A DNA stretch of 64,000 bases from Paractinoplanes tereljensis (GTDB lineage Bacteria > Actinomycetota > Actinomycetes > Mycobacteriales > Micromonosporaceae), in contig NZ_BOMY01000007.1 of the NCBI RefSeq assembly GCF_016862435.1, forward strand, positions 55,642-119,641. The letters run 5' to 3'. Position numbers and translations under genes: made by a program. This document shows, piece by piece, positions 25,362-34,810 of the stretch. The notes beneath the pieces are model-generated. The model was not told the DNA's origin. It was given only the letters and a program-made list of their open reading frames with translations, and searched no databases. How positions within the stretch are numbered: position 1 is the first letter of the stretch; each line of letters starts with the position of its first letter.

Positions 25362-26032
25362 GAGAGGCCGACCGGTTCGGGCACCCGGTAACCGGAGCCG
25401 ACCACGGTCTCGATCAGTGGCGGGTCGCCGACCTTCTTGCGCAGGGTCATCACGGTCACCCGGACGGTCGTGGTGAACGGGTCGGTGTTGGCGTCCCACA
25501 CCCGTTCCAGCAGTTCCTCGCTGGACACCACCCCGCCGCGCGCCTTGAGCAGCTCCTCGAGCACGCCGAACTCCTTGTTGGTGAGCTCGATCGGCACACC
25601 ACCCCGGGTGACCACCCGGCGGGTCTGGTCGAGCACCAGGTCGCCGACGGTGAGCACCGGCGGGGCGGCCGGGGTGGCCCGCCGGCCGAGCGCCTGCACC
25701 CGGGCGACAAGCTCCTCGAAGGCGAACGGCTTGGCCAGGTAGTCGTCGGCGCCGAGCTGCAGTCCCTCGACCCGGTCGGCGACCGTGCCGCTGGCGGTGA
25801 GCATCAGCACCCGGGTGAGCGCGCCCGATTCGACGAGGGCCGCACAGATCTCGTCGCCGTGCATGCCGGGCAGGTCGCGGTCGAGGACCACCACGTCGTA
25901 CCGCGTCACGTACGCCATCTCGTGGCCCTGCAGCCCGTCGTAGGCGACGTCGACCGCCATGCCTTTACGCCGGAGCCCGCGCGCGATCGCGTCGCACAGG
26001 TTCCGCTCGTCCTCGACCACCAAAACGCGCAC
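25358..26032 (-). CDS. OmpR/PhoB family response regulator
   Basis: A 224-aa regulator: receiver domain (1-118) with acidic pocket VVEDER and phosphorylation site VVVLDRDLPG (D51), the conserved TAS threonine/alanine region LMLTASG and K in DYLAKPF. A winged-helix DNA-binding domain (about 130-220) ends GSGYRVPEPV. GTG 26032 has GGAGGG 6-7 nt upstream. It is translated ahead of its kinase. Targets unknown; the propeller genes immediately upstream on the strand are natural candidates. Confidence 0.95.
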   Translation of the reverse strand: MRVLVVEDERNLCDAIARGLRRKGMAVDVAYDGLQGHEMAYVTRYDVVVLDRDLPGMHGDEICAALVESGALTRVLMLTASGTVADRVEGLQLGADDYLAKPFAFEELVARVQALGRRATPAAPPVLTVGDLVLDQTRRVVTRGGVPIELTNKEFGVLEELLKARGGVVSSEELLERVWDANTDPFTTTVRVTVMTLRKKVGDPPLIETVVGSGYRVPEPVGLS

Positions 26033-26101
26033 CGCTGACCCTCCATCGACCGAGCCCGCTCAGCCTTCCCAAACAGGTGTGAAGAGGCCGTAAGAGAGAG
26101 G

Positions 26102-27289
26102 CTACCCAACGTGCCAGACCGCGACCGAGGCGTCGACCAGGCGGCAGATGAGCACCCCGGTAGCGACCTCGCAGTCGCCGGAGACCCGCTCAACCGTGCC
26201 CAGGTAGTCGACGCGGCGGGTGGCCGGGTCGAGCACCCCGTAGAAGCGGTTGTCCTTCATGCCGTAGAGCCGGCCGTCGACCAGACCGAGGCCGCGCCAG
26301 TCGCCGAAGTTGCCGAGCGGCTCGCCGTCGGCCGGGTCGATCACCCAGACCTGGTCCTCGCCGGCGCTGCCCAGCAGGTAGGAACCGTACGGCTCGGCCC
26401 ACGACCACCGCGACGACCGCCACAGCTCCCGACCGGTGGCCGGGTCGAGGGCGGTCATCCCGCGCTGTTGCCGGAACGTACAGATGAGCCGGCCGCAGTC
26501 GGTTTCCATCCAGCTCTGCGACAGGTCGACGGTGGTGCTCCAGAGCCGTTCCAGGCCGGGCAGCCGATAGCCGTCGAAACCGTCCCCGGTGTCCACCATG
26601 ACCAGGTCGCCGACCGGCCAGAGCAGCCCGTTGGCCCGGCCGGGAAGCGCGGGCACGGTGACCGCGGCGAGTCGCCGGCCGGTGTGCGAGTCGTAGGTCT
26701 CCAGCCGGCCCGAGTCGGTGGTCAGCACCAGCAGGCGGGGAAAGAGGTCGCCGACCACCGCGATGTATCCGCCGGCCGGGCGCGGCACCCGCCAGCGCAG
26801 CGCGCCGGTCCGCACGTCGACGGCGATCATGCCGCTCTCGTCGTCGAGCAGCGCGATCCCGTCGGCCGCCGAGGTGGCGACCAGGCGGGCGTTCCGGCGC
26901 CAGGACGCGGTGGCGGCCCCGAGGACCTGCCCCACCACGCCGCTGTCGCCATTGGCGTTGTACTGGTACCCGACCACCAGGACGTCGCCGACCTCCTCGA
27001 CCCCGACGACCCCACCGGCCACCCGGACGGCGGTGCGGCCGAGCGGCCTCGTCGACGGCAGCTCGTAGGCGGCGACCGCCCCGGCGGCCCCGACGACGAA
27101 CAGCCGGTTCCCGTCGAGGAAGGTGGCGTCGCCGAGCCGGGCCGGGATGATCGCCGGCGGCCGCGGCAACGGCTGCGGGGCCGAGCCGGCCAGCACGGCC
27201 AGCAGCACCAGCGAGAGCACCCCGAGCACCGCCCGATAGGGCACCGGCCGCGGTGTCTCAGGGGGCGCGTCGAGGCTGAGATCGATCAC
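26102..27289 (-). CDS. Membrane-anchored PQQ-like beta-propeller protein (paralogue 3)
   Basis: A 395-aa protein. An N-terminal motif VIDLSLD is followed by one transmembrane helix (about 20-40) and an extracellular PQQ-like propeller with blade signatures TGALRWRVP, DPATGRELWRSS and IDPADGEPLGNFG. The C-terminus has the GDCEVATGVLICRL and VAVW pattern shared with the two upstream genes. The Trp/Gly-rich PQQ blades are a fold marker and do not imply PQQ binding. The GTG at 27289 overlaps the previous stop. Function unknown. Confidence 0.85.
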   Translation of the reverse strand: MIDLSLDAPPETPRPVPYRAVLGVLSLVLLAVLAGSAPQPLPRPPAIIPARLGDATFLDGNRLFVVGAAGAVAAYELPSTRPLGRTAVRVAGGVVGVEEVGDVLVVGYQYNANGDSGVVGQVLGAATASWRRNARLVATSAADGIALLDDESGMIAVDVRTGALRWRVPRPAGGYIAVVGDLFPRLLVLTTDSGRLETYDSHTGRRLAAVTVPALPGRANGLLWPVGDLVMVDTGDGFDGYRLPGLERLWSTTVDLSQSWMETDCGRLICTFRQQRGMTALDPATGRELWRSSRWSWAEPYGSYLLGSAGEDQVWVIDPADGEPLGNFGDWRGLGLVDGRLYGMKDNRFYGVLDPATRRVDYLGTVERVSGDCEVATGVLICRLVDASVAVWHVG

Positions 27290-28635
27290 GACCGGTAGGA
27301 CCAGATCTCCAGGCCGTCGTTGCCCCGGCACATCACGTACGCGTGGTTGGAGCCGCATTCGCTGACCGGCCCATTGCTGGCGCCGAGGATCTGCACCCGG
27401 TCGTCGAGCACCACCCCGAACGCGCTGCGCCCGCCGGCCAGCGACTTACGCAGCACGAGCGGCGCACCGACCCCACCGGAGATCTCGGCGTCCCAGCCGG
27501 CCAGGTCGACCCGGGTGGCGCCGGTGGCCGGGTCGACGAGCCGGATCGGGGTCCCCTCGCCGGTCACCATCTCGATCACGTAGCCGCCGAGCACGTCCAG
27601 GTCGACGGTCGCGGGCGCCCGCCAGCCCACCCGCCCGGTGGCCGGGTCGAGCACGTCGAGGGCGGAACGCGGCCCGGAGCAGAGCACCGCCCCGCAGCTC
27701 GGCGGGTCGAGCAGGACCTGCGGTTCCGGGTACTCCCAGAGCCGGGACAGCGTGTCGGGGGCGTAGACGACGTCCTCGGCGGGGGCACCGTCCACCCCGT
27801 AGTAGACGACGATCTTGCCGCTGACCAGGGCGCCGCCGATCGGGCGCTTGGTGCCGAGCCGGGGAAGCAGGATGCCGCGCTGGACCCGGCCGGTGTCACC
27901 GTCGATGCGTTCCAGCCGGTCGGAGGCCACCACGTAGACCGCCGAGCCGACGGTGAGGACGTTGATCGAGCCGGGCAGGCCGATCGTCCAGCGGGTGTCG
28001 CCGGTGGTCAGATCGAGGCCGCGGATCTCGGTGCGGACCGGCGGTTCGACGTGCGGCTGGCCGGTGGACGAGAAATAGAGCAGGCCGGGGTCGCCGGAGT
28101 CCTGGTCGTAGACGGTTCCCTCGCGGAACACCTGGTTCTGCACGACGCCGGTGTGCCCGCCGGGCAGCGGCGTGATGCCGACCTCGGACTGGAACCGGCT
28201 CCGGCCGGTGTCCGCGTCGACGACGGTGGTGGCCGGCCCGTCGCTGAGCAGCACGGCGTCGCCCGACTGCCGGGCCTCGACCCCGCCGAAGCCGATGTCG
28301 TCCGGCCCGATCACCCGTCCGGGGTAGCGGACGGTCCAACGGGCGCGCGGAGGCGACACGCCCAGCTCGAAGGCGGTGGTTACGCGTTCGCCGCCGGAGC
28401 CGGCGATGGTGTAGATGCGGTCGCCGACCAGCCGGGTCTGGGTCTCGGCCCCACCGGGCGGTGGCACCGCCCCCAGGTATCGCCACATGGTCGAGCCGGG
28501 CGCTGCCGCGCCGCCGAGGGCGATCACCAGCACCACGGCGAGGATCAGGCCGGGGAGCCGGTAGCGGTAGGCGGGTGGCGGCGAGGCGAGCGTCAGGTCG
28601 GGCTGGGTGGTCAGGTCCAGCTCGATCAGTGCCAA
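27286..28635 (-). CDS. Membrane-anchored PQQ-like beta-propeller protein (paralogue 2)
   Basis: A 449-aa protein with the same plan: N-terminal LIELDLT, transmembrane helix (about 29-48), then blades LTTGDTRWTIGLPGS, DPATGRVGWRAP and DPATGATRVDLAGW, ending with SECGSNHAYVMCRGNDGLEIW, in which a Cys pair repeats the one of the other copies. It starts at TTG 28635 with AGGAGGGG 7 nt upstream, a rare start codon here. It overlaps the next gene by 4 bp, so the three are one operon. Confidence 0.85.
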   Translation of the reverse strand: MALIELDLTTQPDLTLASPPPAYRYRLPGLILAVVLVIALGGAAAPGSTMWRYLGAVPPPGGAETQTRLVGDRIYTIAGSGGERVTTAFELGVSPPRARWTVRYPGRVIGPDDIGFGGVEARQSGDAVLLSDGPATTVVDADTGRSRFQSEVGITPLPGGHTGVVQNQVFREGTVYDQDSGDPGLLYFSSTGQPHVEPPVRTEIRGLDLTTGDTRWTIGLPGSINVLTVGSAVYVVASDRLERIDGDTGRVQRGILLPRLGTKRPIGGALVSGKIVVYYGVDGAPAEDVVYAPDTLSRLWEYPEPQVLLDPPSCGAVLCSGPRSALDVLDPATGRVGWRAPATVDLDVLGGYVIEMVTGEGTPIRLVDPATGATRVDLAGWDAEISGGVGAPLVLRKSLAGGRSAFGVVLDDRVQILGASNGPVSECGSNHAYVMCRGNDGLEIWSYRS

Positions 28636-28639
28636 CGCT

Positions 28640-29929
28640 TTACCCCTCCTGGTACGCCCAGACGACGAGCTCGCCGTACATCGTCCGGCAGATCAACCGG
28701 GCCGGAGCGGCCTGGCAGTCGCCGGTGCCGGTGGGCAGCGCAGCAAGCGGTTGCGGTCGCGGGTCGCCCGGGTGAGCGACGGCGACCATGCTACGGGCTC
28801 CGTCGTCTACCGAGCGGATGAGCACCAGGCGGCCGTCGGTACCGGTGCCGGTGACGGGTCGCCATCCGTCGAGGTCCACCCGGACAGCCCCGGTGACCGG
28901 GTCGATGACCCCGACCGGCTCGGAGCCGTCGCTCTCGCCGTACGCGATGAGCGTCGTGCCGTACTGCTGGATGCTCTGCCAGCCGCGGTGCGACCAGAGC
29001 TGGTCCCCGGTGGCCGGGTCGAGCGCCCGCACCTCGTCCGACCCGGACAGGCAGGCAAGCACCCCGCACGCCGTCATCTGATATGAGGTGCCGGCCGGCA
29101 CGGTCCACACCTGCTTGAGGGTCACCGGGTCGTACGCCGAGATCTCCGGCCCGATGGTGCCGGGATGCCGCAGCAGGATCCGCCCGCCGGCCACGACCGG
29201 GTTGTCCGGGTTGTAATCGGCGGCCGGCACCGTGGCCGAGGCCAGCAGGCTTCCGGTGGTCAGGTCGTGCACGGCCATCGTCCGGCCGTCGTGCACGAGC
29301 AGCATCCGGGACGCCTCGTCGGCCCGGCCGGGCACCCCGATCAGCACCGCGGTCGACGGCACCTGCACGGTCCACCGGGTGTTGCCGGTGATCGGGTCGA
29401 CGGCGTCGATCGGTCCCTGCACCCGGCGGCCGGTGCCGGTCAGGCTGCGCACCGATTCGACGGCGAGCAGCGCGGTCGAGCCGGCCACGGTGACCACGGT
29501 CCCGGCCCGCTCCCACTGGGCGGCGCCGGTGAAGCTGGAGACGGCGGTGGTGGCCGGCTCGGTGGCGCTGGTGGTCCAGGGCCGCATCAGCACCAGCCCG
29601 CCGGACAACCGCAGCCGGTAGGCCGGGGTCGACTGCCCGGCCTGCCACTTCAACTTCCCGGTGTCCAGGTCGTACGACGTGAGCAGGCCGAACGTCTGGG
29701 CGAGCAACTGGCCGTCGTCGGTCACCGCGTACGTGTCGGCCGGTCCGATCTGCAGCCGGAAGATCGGGTTCATCGGCGGCTTGGCCGGCCCGGCCGACGC
29801 TCCCGCCAGCAACAGCACGAGCGCGGCGAGCAGGGCGGCCGGCGACCAGGACTGAACCGACGAACGGCTCCGTTCCCGGTATTGCAGCGGCTCGCCCCGG
29901 TCGTAACCAAGATCGATAACGACGTCCAT
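28640..29929 (-). CDS. Membrane-anchored PQQ-like beta-propeller protein (paralogue 1)
   Basis: A 429-aa protein. N-terminal VVIDLGYD, a transmembrane helix at about 30-46, blades DLDTGKLKWQAGQS, DPITGNTRWTVQVP, DPVTLKQVWTVPAG, DPATGDQLWSHRGW and DPVTGAVRVDLDGW, and C-terminal GDCQAAPARLICRTMYGE. First gene of the propeller operon. Its upstream region contains the inverted repeat at 29940-29991, which separates it from dxs. Confidence 0.85.
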   Translation of the reverse strand: MDVVIDLGYDRGEPLQYRERSRSSVQSWSPAALLAALVLLLAGASAGPAKPPMNPIFRLQIGPADTYAVTDDGQLLAQTFGLLTSYDLDTGKLKWQAGQSTPAYRLRLSGGLVLMRPWTTSATEPATTAVSSFTGAAQWERAGTVVTVAGSTALLAVESVRSLTGTGRRVQGPIDAVDPITGNTRWTVQVPSTAVLIGVPGRADEASRMLLVHDGRTMAVHDLTTGSLLASATVPAADYNPDNPVVAGGRILLRHPGTIGPEISAYDPVTLKQVWTVPAGTSYQMTACGVLACLSGSDEVRALDPATGDQLWSHRGWQSIQQYGTTLIAYGESDGSEPVGVIDPVTGAVRVDLDGWRPVTGTGTDGRLVLIRSVDDGARSMVAVAHPGDPRPQPLAALPTGTGDCQAAPARLICRTMYGELVVWAYQEG

Positions 29930-29939
29930 GGAACCAAAA

Positions 29940-29991
29940 ATAACGACTAGATAACGGAACCGCCCACCGCAGTCCCGTTATCTACCGTTAT
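29940..29991. promoter_or_regulatory. Long inverted repeat built from ATAACGG units
   Basis: ATAACGACTAGATAACGG (29940-29957) and CCGTTATCTACCGTTAT (29975-29991) are inverted copies differing by a single indel/substitution, with a 17-bp spacer. Each arm has two ATAACG units. On the minus strand the hairpin is followed by TTATTTTT, so it could end the dxs transcript; as the propeller gene starts 11 bp further, it could also be that operon's operator. The right arm includes the dxs stop codon. It is AT-rich compared with everything around it. Confidence 0.7.
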
Positions 29992-31883
29992 GCGACTTCT
30001 ATTGAGGCATCGTCCATTCGGGACACCCACTCGGTGATGTCCCGGGCGATGTCCTGCGCGGTAAGGCCGAGCGAAGCGAGGATCTCCGACCGGCTGCCGT
30101 GCGGGTGGAACCCGACCGGCACCCCGAAATCGCGCAGCGGTACTTCCACCGCCGCGTCCCGCAGAGCGCTCGCCACCGCGTCGCCGACCCCGCCGGCCCG
30201 CACCCCGTCCTCCAGGGTGACCACCCGGCGGTGCTGCCCGGCCAGGCCGATCAGCTCGATCGGCACCGGCCGCACCCAGCGCGGGTCGACCACGGTGACG
30301 CCATAGCCCTGCCCGGCCAGCCGCTCGGCGACCTCGAGGCCGAGCCCGGCGAACGAGCCGACCGCCACCAGCAGCACGTCCTTGCGGTCGTCGTCGCGCA
30401 GCACGTCGACCTGGCCGAGCCGGCGCACGGCCGGGGTGTCGGCCGCGACCGAGCCGGTCGGGAACCGCACGATGGTCGGGCCGTCGTCGATCGCGACCGC
30501 CTCGCGCAGCTCCTCGCGCAGCGTGGCGGCGTCCCGCGGAGCGGCGATCCGCAGGCCCGGCACCACGCCGAACACACTCATGTCCCAGATGCCGTAGTGA
30601 CTCGGCCCGTCCGGCCCGGTGATGCCGGCCCGGTCCAGCACGAAGGTCACCGGCAGCTCGTGCATCGCGACGTCCAGCAGCACCTGGTCGAACGCCCGGT
30701 TGAGGAAGGTGGCGTAGACCGCGACCACCGGGTGCAGCCCGCCCATCGCCAGGCCGGCCGCGCTGGTGGCGGCGTGCTGCTCGGCGATGCCGACGTCGTA
30801 CGCCCGATCCGGATATTTCGCGGCAAGCTGGGCTATGCCGGTGGGCTCGGCCATGGCCGCCGTGATGCCCACCACGTCGATCCGCTCATCGGCGATCTTC
30901 ACCAGCTCGTCGGCGAAGACATGCGTCCACTTGAGCGACGGCGCCGCCAGCAGCTTGCCGGTCTCGGCGTCGAAGCTGCCGGGGCCGTGGAACCGGTCGG
31001 CCTCGTCCTGCTCGGCCGGGCGGTAGCCGAAGCCCTTGCGGGTCACCGCGTGCACGATGACCGGCGCGTTGTAGCCCTTGGCCCGGCGCAGCGCCGACTC
31101 CATCGCGACGATGTCGTGGCCGTCGATCGGGCCGATGTATTTGATGCCGAGGTCCTCGAACATCGGCTGCGGGCTGACCGCGTCCTTGATGCCCTTCTTG
31201 ACCGCGTGCAGCACCTCGAAGGCCGGTTTGCCCACCACCGGGGTCGAGCCGAGCGCGTTCTTCACCAGGTCGAGCACCCGCTCGTAACCCGGGTTGAGCC
31301 GCAGCGTGGACAGGTGGTCGGCCAGGCCGCCGATCGTCGGCGCATAGGACCGGCCGTTGTCGTTCACGACAATGACCAGGCGGTTCTTCGCGGCGGCGAT
31401 GTTGTTGAGCGCCTCCCAGCACATGCCGCCGGTGAGCGCGCCGTCGCCGACCACGGCCACCGTGTGCCGGTCTTCTCCGCGCAGCGCGAACGCCTTGGAG
31501 ATGCCGTCGGCGTAGGACAGCGCGGTGGACGCGTGCGAGTTCTCGATGAGGTCGTGCTCGCTCTCGGCCCGCGAGGGGTAGCCGGAGAGCCCGCCACGCT
31601 GGCGCAGCCGGTCGAAGCCGTCCTGCCGGCCGGTCACGATCTTGTGAACGTAGGCCTGGTGGCCGGTGTCGAACAGGACCCGGTCGCGCGGCGACTCGAA
31701 GACCCGGTGCAGGGCCAGGGTGGTCTCGACCACACCGAGGTTGGGGCCGAGGTGGCCGCCGGTGCGGGAAACCTTGGCCACGAGGAAGTCACGGATCTCG
31801 GCGGCCAGCTGGGTCAGCTGCTCGGTGGTGAGGCGTTTGAGGTCACCGGGACAGGTGATGGACGCCAGCAGGGCTTCGCTCAT
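29988..31883 (-). CDS. dxs: 1-deoxy-D-xylulose-5-phosphate synthase
   Basis: A 631-aa thiamine-diphosphate enzyme joining pyruvate and glyceraldehyde-3-phosphate in the first step of the MEP isoprenoid pathway. Visible: [12 protein letters not shown] with the substrate His, [12 protein letters not shown], the TPP/Mg motif [16 protein letters not shown], then [10 protein letters not shown] with the catalytic Glu, and [15 protein letters not shown]. Length is normal. ATG 31883 has a poor ribosome site. It stands where dxs1 stands in mycobacteria, downstream of the hem/RNase D block. Confidence 0.96.
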   Translation of the reverse strand: MSEALLASITCPGDLKRLTTEQLTQLAAEIRDFLVAKVSRTGGHLGPNLGVVETTLALHRVFESPRDRVLFDTGHQAYVHKIVTGRQDGFDRLRQRGGLSGYPSRAESEHDLIENSHASTALSYADGISKAFALRGEDRHTVAVVGDGALTGGMCWEALNNIAAAKNRLVIVVNDNGRSYAPTIGGLADHLSTLRLNPGYERVLDLVKNALGSTPVVGKPAFEVLHAVKKGIKDAVSPQPMFEDLGIKYIGPIDGHDIVAMESALRRAKGYNAPVIVHAVTRKGFGYRPAEQDEADRFHGPGSFDAETGKLLAAPSLKWTHVFADELVKIADERIDVVGITAAMAEPTGIAQLAAKYPDRAYDVGIAEQHAATSAAGLAMGGLHPVVAVYATFLNRAFDQVLLDVAMHELPVTFVLDRAGITGPDGPSHYGIWDMSVFGVVPGLRIAAPRDAATLREELREAVAIDDGPTIVRFPTGSVAADTPAVRRLGQVDVLRDDDRKDVLLVAVGSFAGLGLEVAERLAGQGYGVTVVDPRWVRPVPIELIGLAGQHRRVVTLEDGVRAGGVGDAVASALRDAAVEVPLRDFGVPVGFHPHGSRSEILASLGLTAQDIARDITEWVSRMDDASIEVA

Positions 31884-31998
31884 GAGCGTGAAGTCTATCG
31901 GCGACACACCATGCCGCACGCCACGCGAACGGCCAGTGCGACGTCCTACACACAACCTGCACAGAGCTGAGACCGGATCGTAAGGCAAGCTTGCTGGC

Positions 31999-32856
31999 AT
32001 GACCGCCCGTCTTCTTCCCGGCGCTCCGGTCGCCGAGGCCGTGCTCGCCGACGTGACCGCCCGCGCCGCCCGTCTCCGCGAGGCCGGCGTAGTGCCCAGC
32101 CTCGCCACCATCCTGGTCGGCGACGACGACGCCAGCGCCGGCTACATCCGGATCAAGCAGCGGCAGGCCGCCGAGCTCGGCTTCGAGTCACCGCACCGGC
32201 ACCTGCCCGCCGACGCGACCCAGGCCGAGTTGCACGAGGTCATCGCCGGTTTCAACACCGACAAGACCGTGCACGGCGTGCTGATCCAATACCCGATCCC
32301 CGGCCACCTCGACTACGACGCCGCGCTGCAGACGCTCGACCCCGACAAGGACGTCGACGGCATGCACCCGCTCAACATGGGCCGGCTCGCGGTCGGTCTG
32401 CCCGGCCCGCTCCCCTGCACCCCCGCGGGCATCGAGGCGCTGCTGGCCCACCACGAGATCCCGGTGGCCGGTCGGGAGGTGGTCATCCTGGGCCGAGGCG
32501 CCACGCTGGGCCGCCCGCTGGCCATGCTGCTGGCCCAGAAACGCCCCACGGCCAATGCCGCGGTAACCGTCGTACACACCGGCGTAGCGGACTGGCCGCG
32601 CTACACCCAGCGCGCCGAGATCCTGATCGCCGCGGCCGGCGTCCCCGGCATCATCCAGCCCGAACACGTCAAACCGGGCGCCGTCGTGATCGGCGCGGGC
32701 GTCCGCTACGAGGGCCGCCGCCTGCTCCCCGACGTCGACGAGGCCTGCGCCGAGGTAGCCGGCGCGATCACCCCGCGCGTCGGCGGGGTAGGCCCCACCA
32801 CCGTCGCGATGCTTTTCCGAAACGCCATCCAGGCGGCCGAGCGAACGCTTCTTTAA
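31999..32856 (+). CDS. folD: Bifunctional methylenetetrahydrofolate dehydrogenase/cyclohydrolase FolD
   Basis: A 285-aa FolD interconverting methylene-, methenyl- and formyl-tetrahydrofolate with NADP. Signatures: [20 protein letters not shown] with the catalytic Lys, [13 protein letters not shown], the [15 protein letters not shown] segment, and the Rossmann motif [18 protein letters not shown]. The C-terminus [17 protein letters not shown] is complete. A single gene, divergent from dxs with a 115-bp gap, followed by a hairpin. Confidence 0.96.
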   Translation: MTARLLPGAPVAEAVLADVTARAARLREAGVVPSLATILVGDDDASAGYIRIKQRQAAELGFESPHRHLPADATQAELHEVIAGFNTDKTVHGVLIQYPIPGHLDYDAALQTLDPDKDVDGMHPLNMGRLAVGLPGPLPCTPAGIEALLAHHEIPVAGREVVILGRGATLGRPLAMLLAQKRPTANAAVTVVHTGVADWPRYTQRAEILIAAAGVPGIIQPEHVKPGAVVIGAGVRYEGRRLLPDVDEACAEVAGAITPRVGGVGPTTVAMLFRNAIQAAERTLL

Positions 32857-32913
32857 AAGTACGGCCACCGCAGAGTCCCAGATCCACCGCGCCGGCCAGG
32901 CGCGCCACCCAGG

Positions 32914-32940
32914 CCGCCACGCGCCTTTCGCGCGTGGCGG
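32914..32940 (+). terminator. Hairpin after folD
   Basis: A perfect 11-bp stem (32914-32924 with 32930-32940) and loop CTTTC, 58 bp behind the folD stop. Confidence 0.8.
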
Positions 32941-32997
32941 TCCGCCGGGCTCAAACCCACTAGTAAGGCTGCCTGCTTAACAGTTAGCCTACCTAGC

Positions 32998-33336
32998 ATG
33001 GTGGTGTCCCGCCCGTGGTTGCACGGGTTCCTCGATCTGTGCCTGCTCGCGATGCTGCGGGAGAAACCCGACTACGGCTACGGCCTGGCCCAGCGCCTGG
33101 CCGCGGCCGGCGTCGCCGACGTGCCCGGCGGCACCCTCTACCCGGCCCTGTTGCGGCTGGAGCAGCAGGGCCTGGCCGAGCCGAGCTGGGGCCCGTCCGA
33201 GTCCGGCCCCCGCCGCAAGTACTACGCGGTAACCCCGGCCGGTCGCGCCGAACTCGACACCCAGGTCAGCGAGTGGCAGCGCTTCCGCACCGGTATCGAC
33301 GCCCTGATCGTGGCCGGGGCGGAGAACCCACGGTGA
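32998..33336 (+). CDS. PadR family transcriptional regulator
   Basis: A 112-aa PadR: winged helix FLDLCLLAMLREKPDYGYGLAQRL, then GTLYPALLRLEQQGL (recognition helix region), RRKYYAVTPAGRAEL, and a short C-terminal dimer helix (subfamily 2 length). It probably represses its own operon, releasing it when a ligand of the transporter is present. The ATG at 32998 has no ribosome site and lies directly behind an AT-richer, promoter-like stretch, so a leaderless message is possible. The ABC ATPase gene begins inside its stop. Confidence 0.93.
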   Translation: MVVSRPWLHGFLDLCLLAMLREKPDYGYGLAQRLAAAGVADVPGGTLYPALLRLEQQGLAEPSWGPSESGPRRKYYAVTPAGRAELDTQVSEWQRFRTGIDALIVAGAENPR

Positions 33337-34139
33337 CCGGCTGGGATTCCCGGTTCGAGACCGAGCTGCTCCGGCTCGGCGTGCAGCCCGGCCGGGCCCG
33401 GCAGCTCGCCGAGGAGACGGCCCAGCAGGCCGCCGAGTGCGCGGCCGCGCCGGACAGCCTGTTCGGGCCGGCCCACCTCTACGCCCGGCACCTGCTGTCC
33501 GAGCTCAAGACCGCGGCCGTGCCGCTCGGCGGCGCGAAGGGCCCGGTCCGGCTACGGCTCACCGGCGTCGGCAAGCGCTACCGGCGCCGCACGGTCCTCG
33601 ACGGGGTAAACCTGACCGTCCGGGCCGGCGAGGTCGCCGCCATCGTCGGCGCCAACGGCTGCGGCAAGTCCACCCTGCTGCGCATCTGCGCCGGCCTCAC
33701 CCGGCCCACCAGCGGCAGCGTGCAGCGCACGCGCCGGGTCGGTTTCGTCCCGCAGGACGCCGGCACGGCCGACTGGCTCACCGCCGACGAGCACTTCACC
33801 CTGTTCGGCGCGGCCGCCGGGATGGCTCCGCGCCGAGCCCGCTCGACGGGCGAGCACCTGGCCGCCCGGCTGGCCTGGCGCCCGACGAAGTCGCAGCCCA
33901 CCCAGCACCTGTCCGGCGGCACCCGGCAGAAGCTCAACCTGGTGCTGGGCGAGTTGCACGCCCCCGACCTGCTCCTGCTGGACGAGCCCTACCAGGGCTT
34001 CGACCAGGGCACCTACCTGGACTTCTGGCAGCAGGTGCACAGCTGGCGAGACGCCGGCCGCGCGGTAGTGGTGGTAACCCACCTGCTGCACGACCTCCAG
34101 CACGTAGACCACGTGCACGACCTGGGAGCGGCCCAATGA
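33333..34139 (+). CDS. ABC transporter ATP-binding protein with N-terminal HAAS-like helical domain
   Basis: A 268-aa protein. Residues 1-60 (SRFETELLRLGVQPGRARQL to LYARHLLSELK) are helical and resemble the HAAS domain that usually forms a separate protein next to PadR regulators. The ATPase follows: Walker A GANGCGKST (106-114), Q-loop FVPQDAG, signature LSGGTRQK, Walker B LLLLDEPYQG and the H-loop VVTHLLHD. It energises the permease downstream, with 4-bp overlaps on both sides. Substrate not predictable; export is likely for this class. Confidence 0.9.
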   Translation: MTGWDSRFETELLRLGVQPGRARQLAEETAQQAAECAAAPDSLFGPAHLYARHLLSELKTAAVPLGGAKGPVRLRLTGVGKRYRRRTVLDGVNLTVRAGEVAAIVGANGCGKSTLLRICAGLTRPTSGSVQRTRRVGFVPQDAGTADWLTADEHFTLFGAAAGMAPRRARSTGEHLAARLAWRPTKSQPTQHLSGGTRQKLNLVLGELHAPDLLLLDEPYQGFDQGTYLDFWQQVHSWRDAGRAVVVVTHLLHDLQHVDHVHDLGAAQ

Positions 34140-34810
34140 CCGCGCTGGTGGTGGCGGCCCTGTCCGCCCGCGAGGTGAGCCGCCGGCGCACCGCGCTGCT
34201 GCTGGTGATCACCCTGCCGCTCTGGTTCTACCTGGTCCGCCGCGACCAGACCGGCCAGTCGGTGCGGATGCTGACGCTCGGCATCGGCTGGGCGGTCTCC
34301 ACCCTCACCCTGTTCGTGGTGAACGCCTCCCGCGGCGTCGACCCCCGCCTGCGGCTGAGCGGCGCCTCGACGGCCGCGGTGATCGGCGGCCGGCTGCTCG
34401 CGATGACCGGCGGCGGGGTGATCCTGGCCCTCGGCTACTGGGTGCTGACGGCGCTGGATCAAGACCTGGACCGCCCGGCCGCGGTGGCCCTGATCATGGT
34501 CCTGGCCGCGGTCCTGGCGGCGCCGCTGGGCGGTCTGGTCGCCGCGCTCCTGCCCCGCGAGCTGGAGGGCGCCCTGGCCCTGCTCAGCATCTGCGCGGTC
34601 CAGATGCTCGCCGACCCGGCCGGCCTGGTCGCCAAGCTGATGCCGTTCTGGTCGGCCCGCGAGATCGGCACCTACGCGATCGACGCGACCGCCCCCGACT
34701 ACCTCTGGCGAGGTCTGGCCCACGCCGCCGTGACCTGGCTGATCTGCGCCGGCGGCACCTGGGCGATCTTCGCCTGGCGCCTGCGCCTCCCCCGCTACCC
34801 CGAGCCCTAG
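34136..34810 (+). CDS. ABC transporter permease
   Basis: A 224-aa membrane protein with about six hydrophobic segments (20-36, 46-62, 83-104, 116-140, 145-160, 198-218), the ABC-2-like export permease size. No recognised substrate motif. ATG 34136 overlaps the ATPase stop (ATGA). The 3' end overlaps the convergent RNA methyltransferase gene by 4 bp. Together with PadR and the ATPase it forms a three-gene export operon. Confidence 0.85.
   Translation: MTALVVAALSAREVSRRRTALLLVITLPLWFYLVRRDQTGQSVRMLTLGIGWAVSTLTLFVVNASRGVDPRLRLSGASTAAVIGGRLLAMTGGGVILALGYWVLTALDQDLDRPAAVALIMVLAAVLAAPLGGLVAALLPRELEGALALLSICAVQMLADPAGLVAKLMPFWSAREIGTYAIDATAPDYLWRGLAHAAVTWLICAGGTWAIFAWRLRLPRYPEP

Noticed and set aside
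32970..32998. Iron-box-like stretch (AGTTAGCCTACCTAG) before padR
   Set aside because: It looks like part of a DtxR/IdeR box but one base is missing from the right half and the left half does not fit; no iron gene is adjacent.
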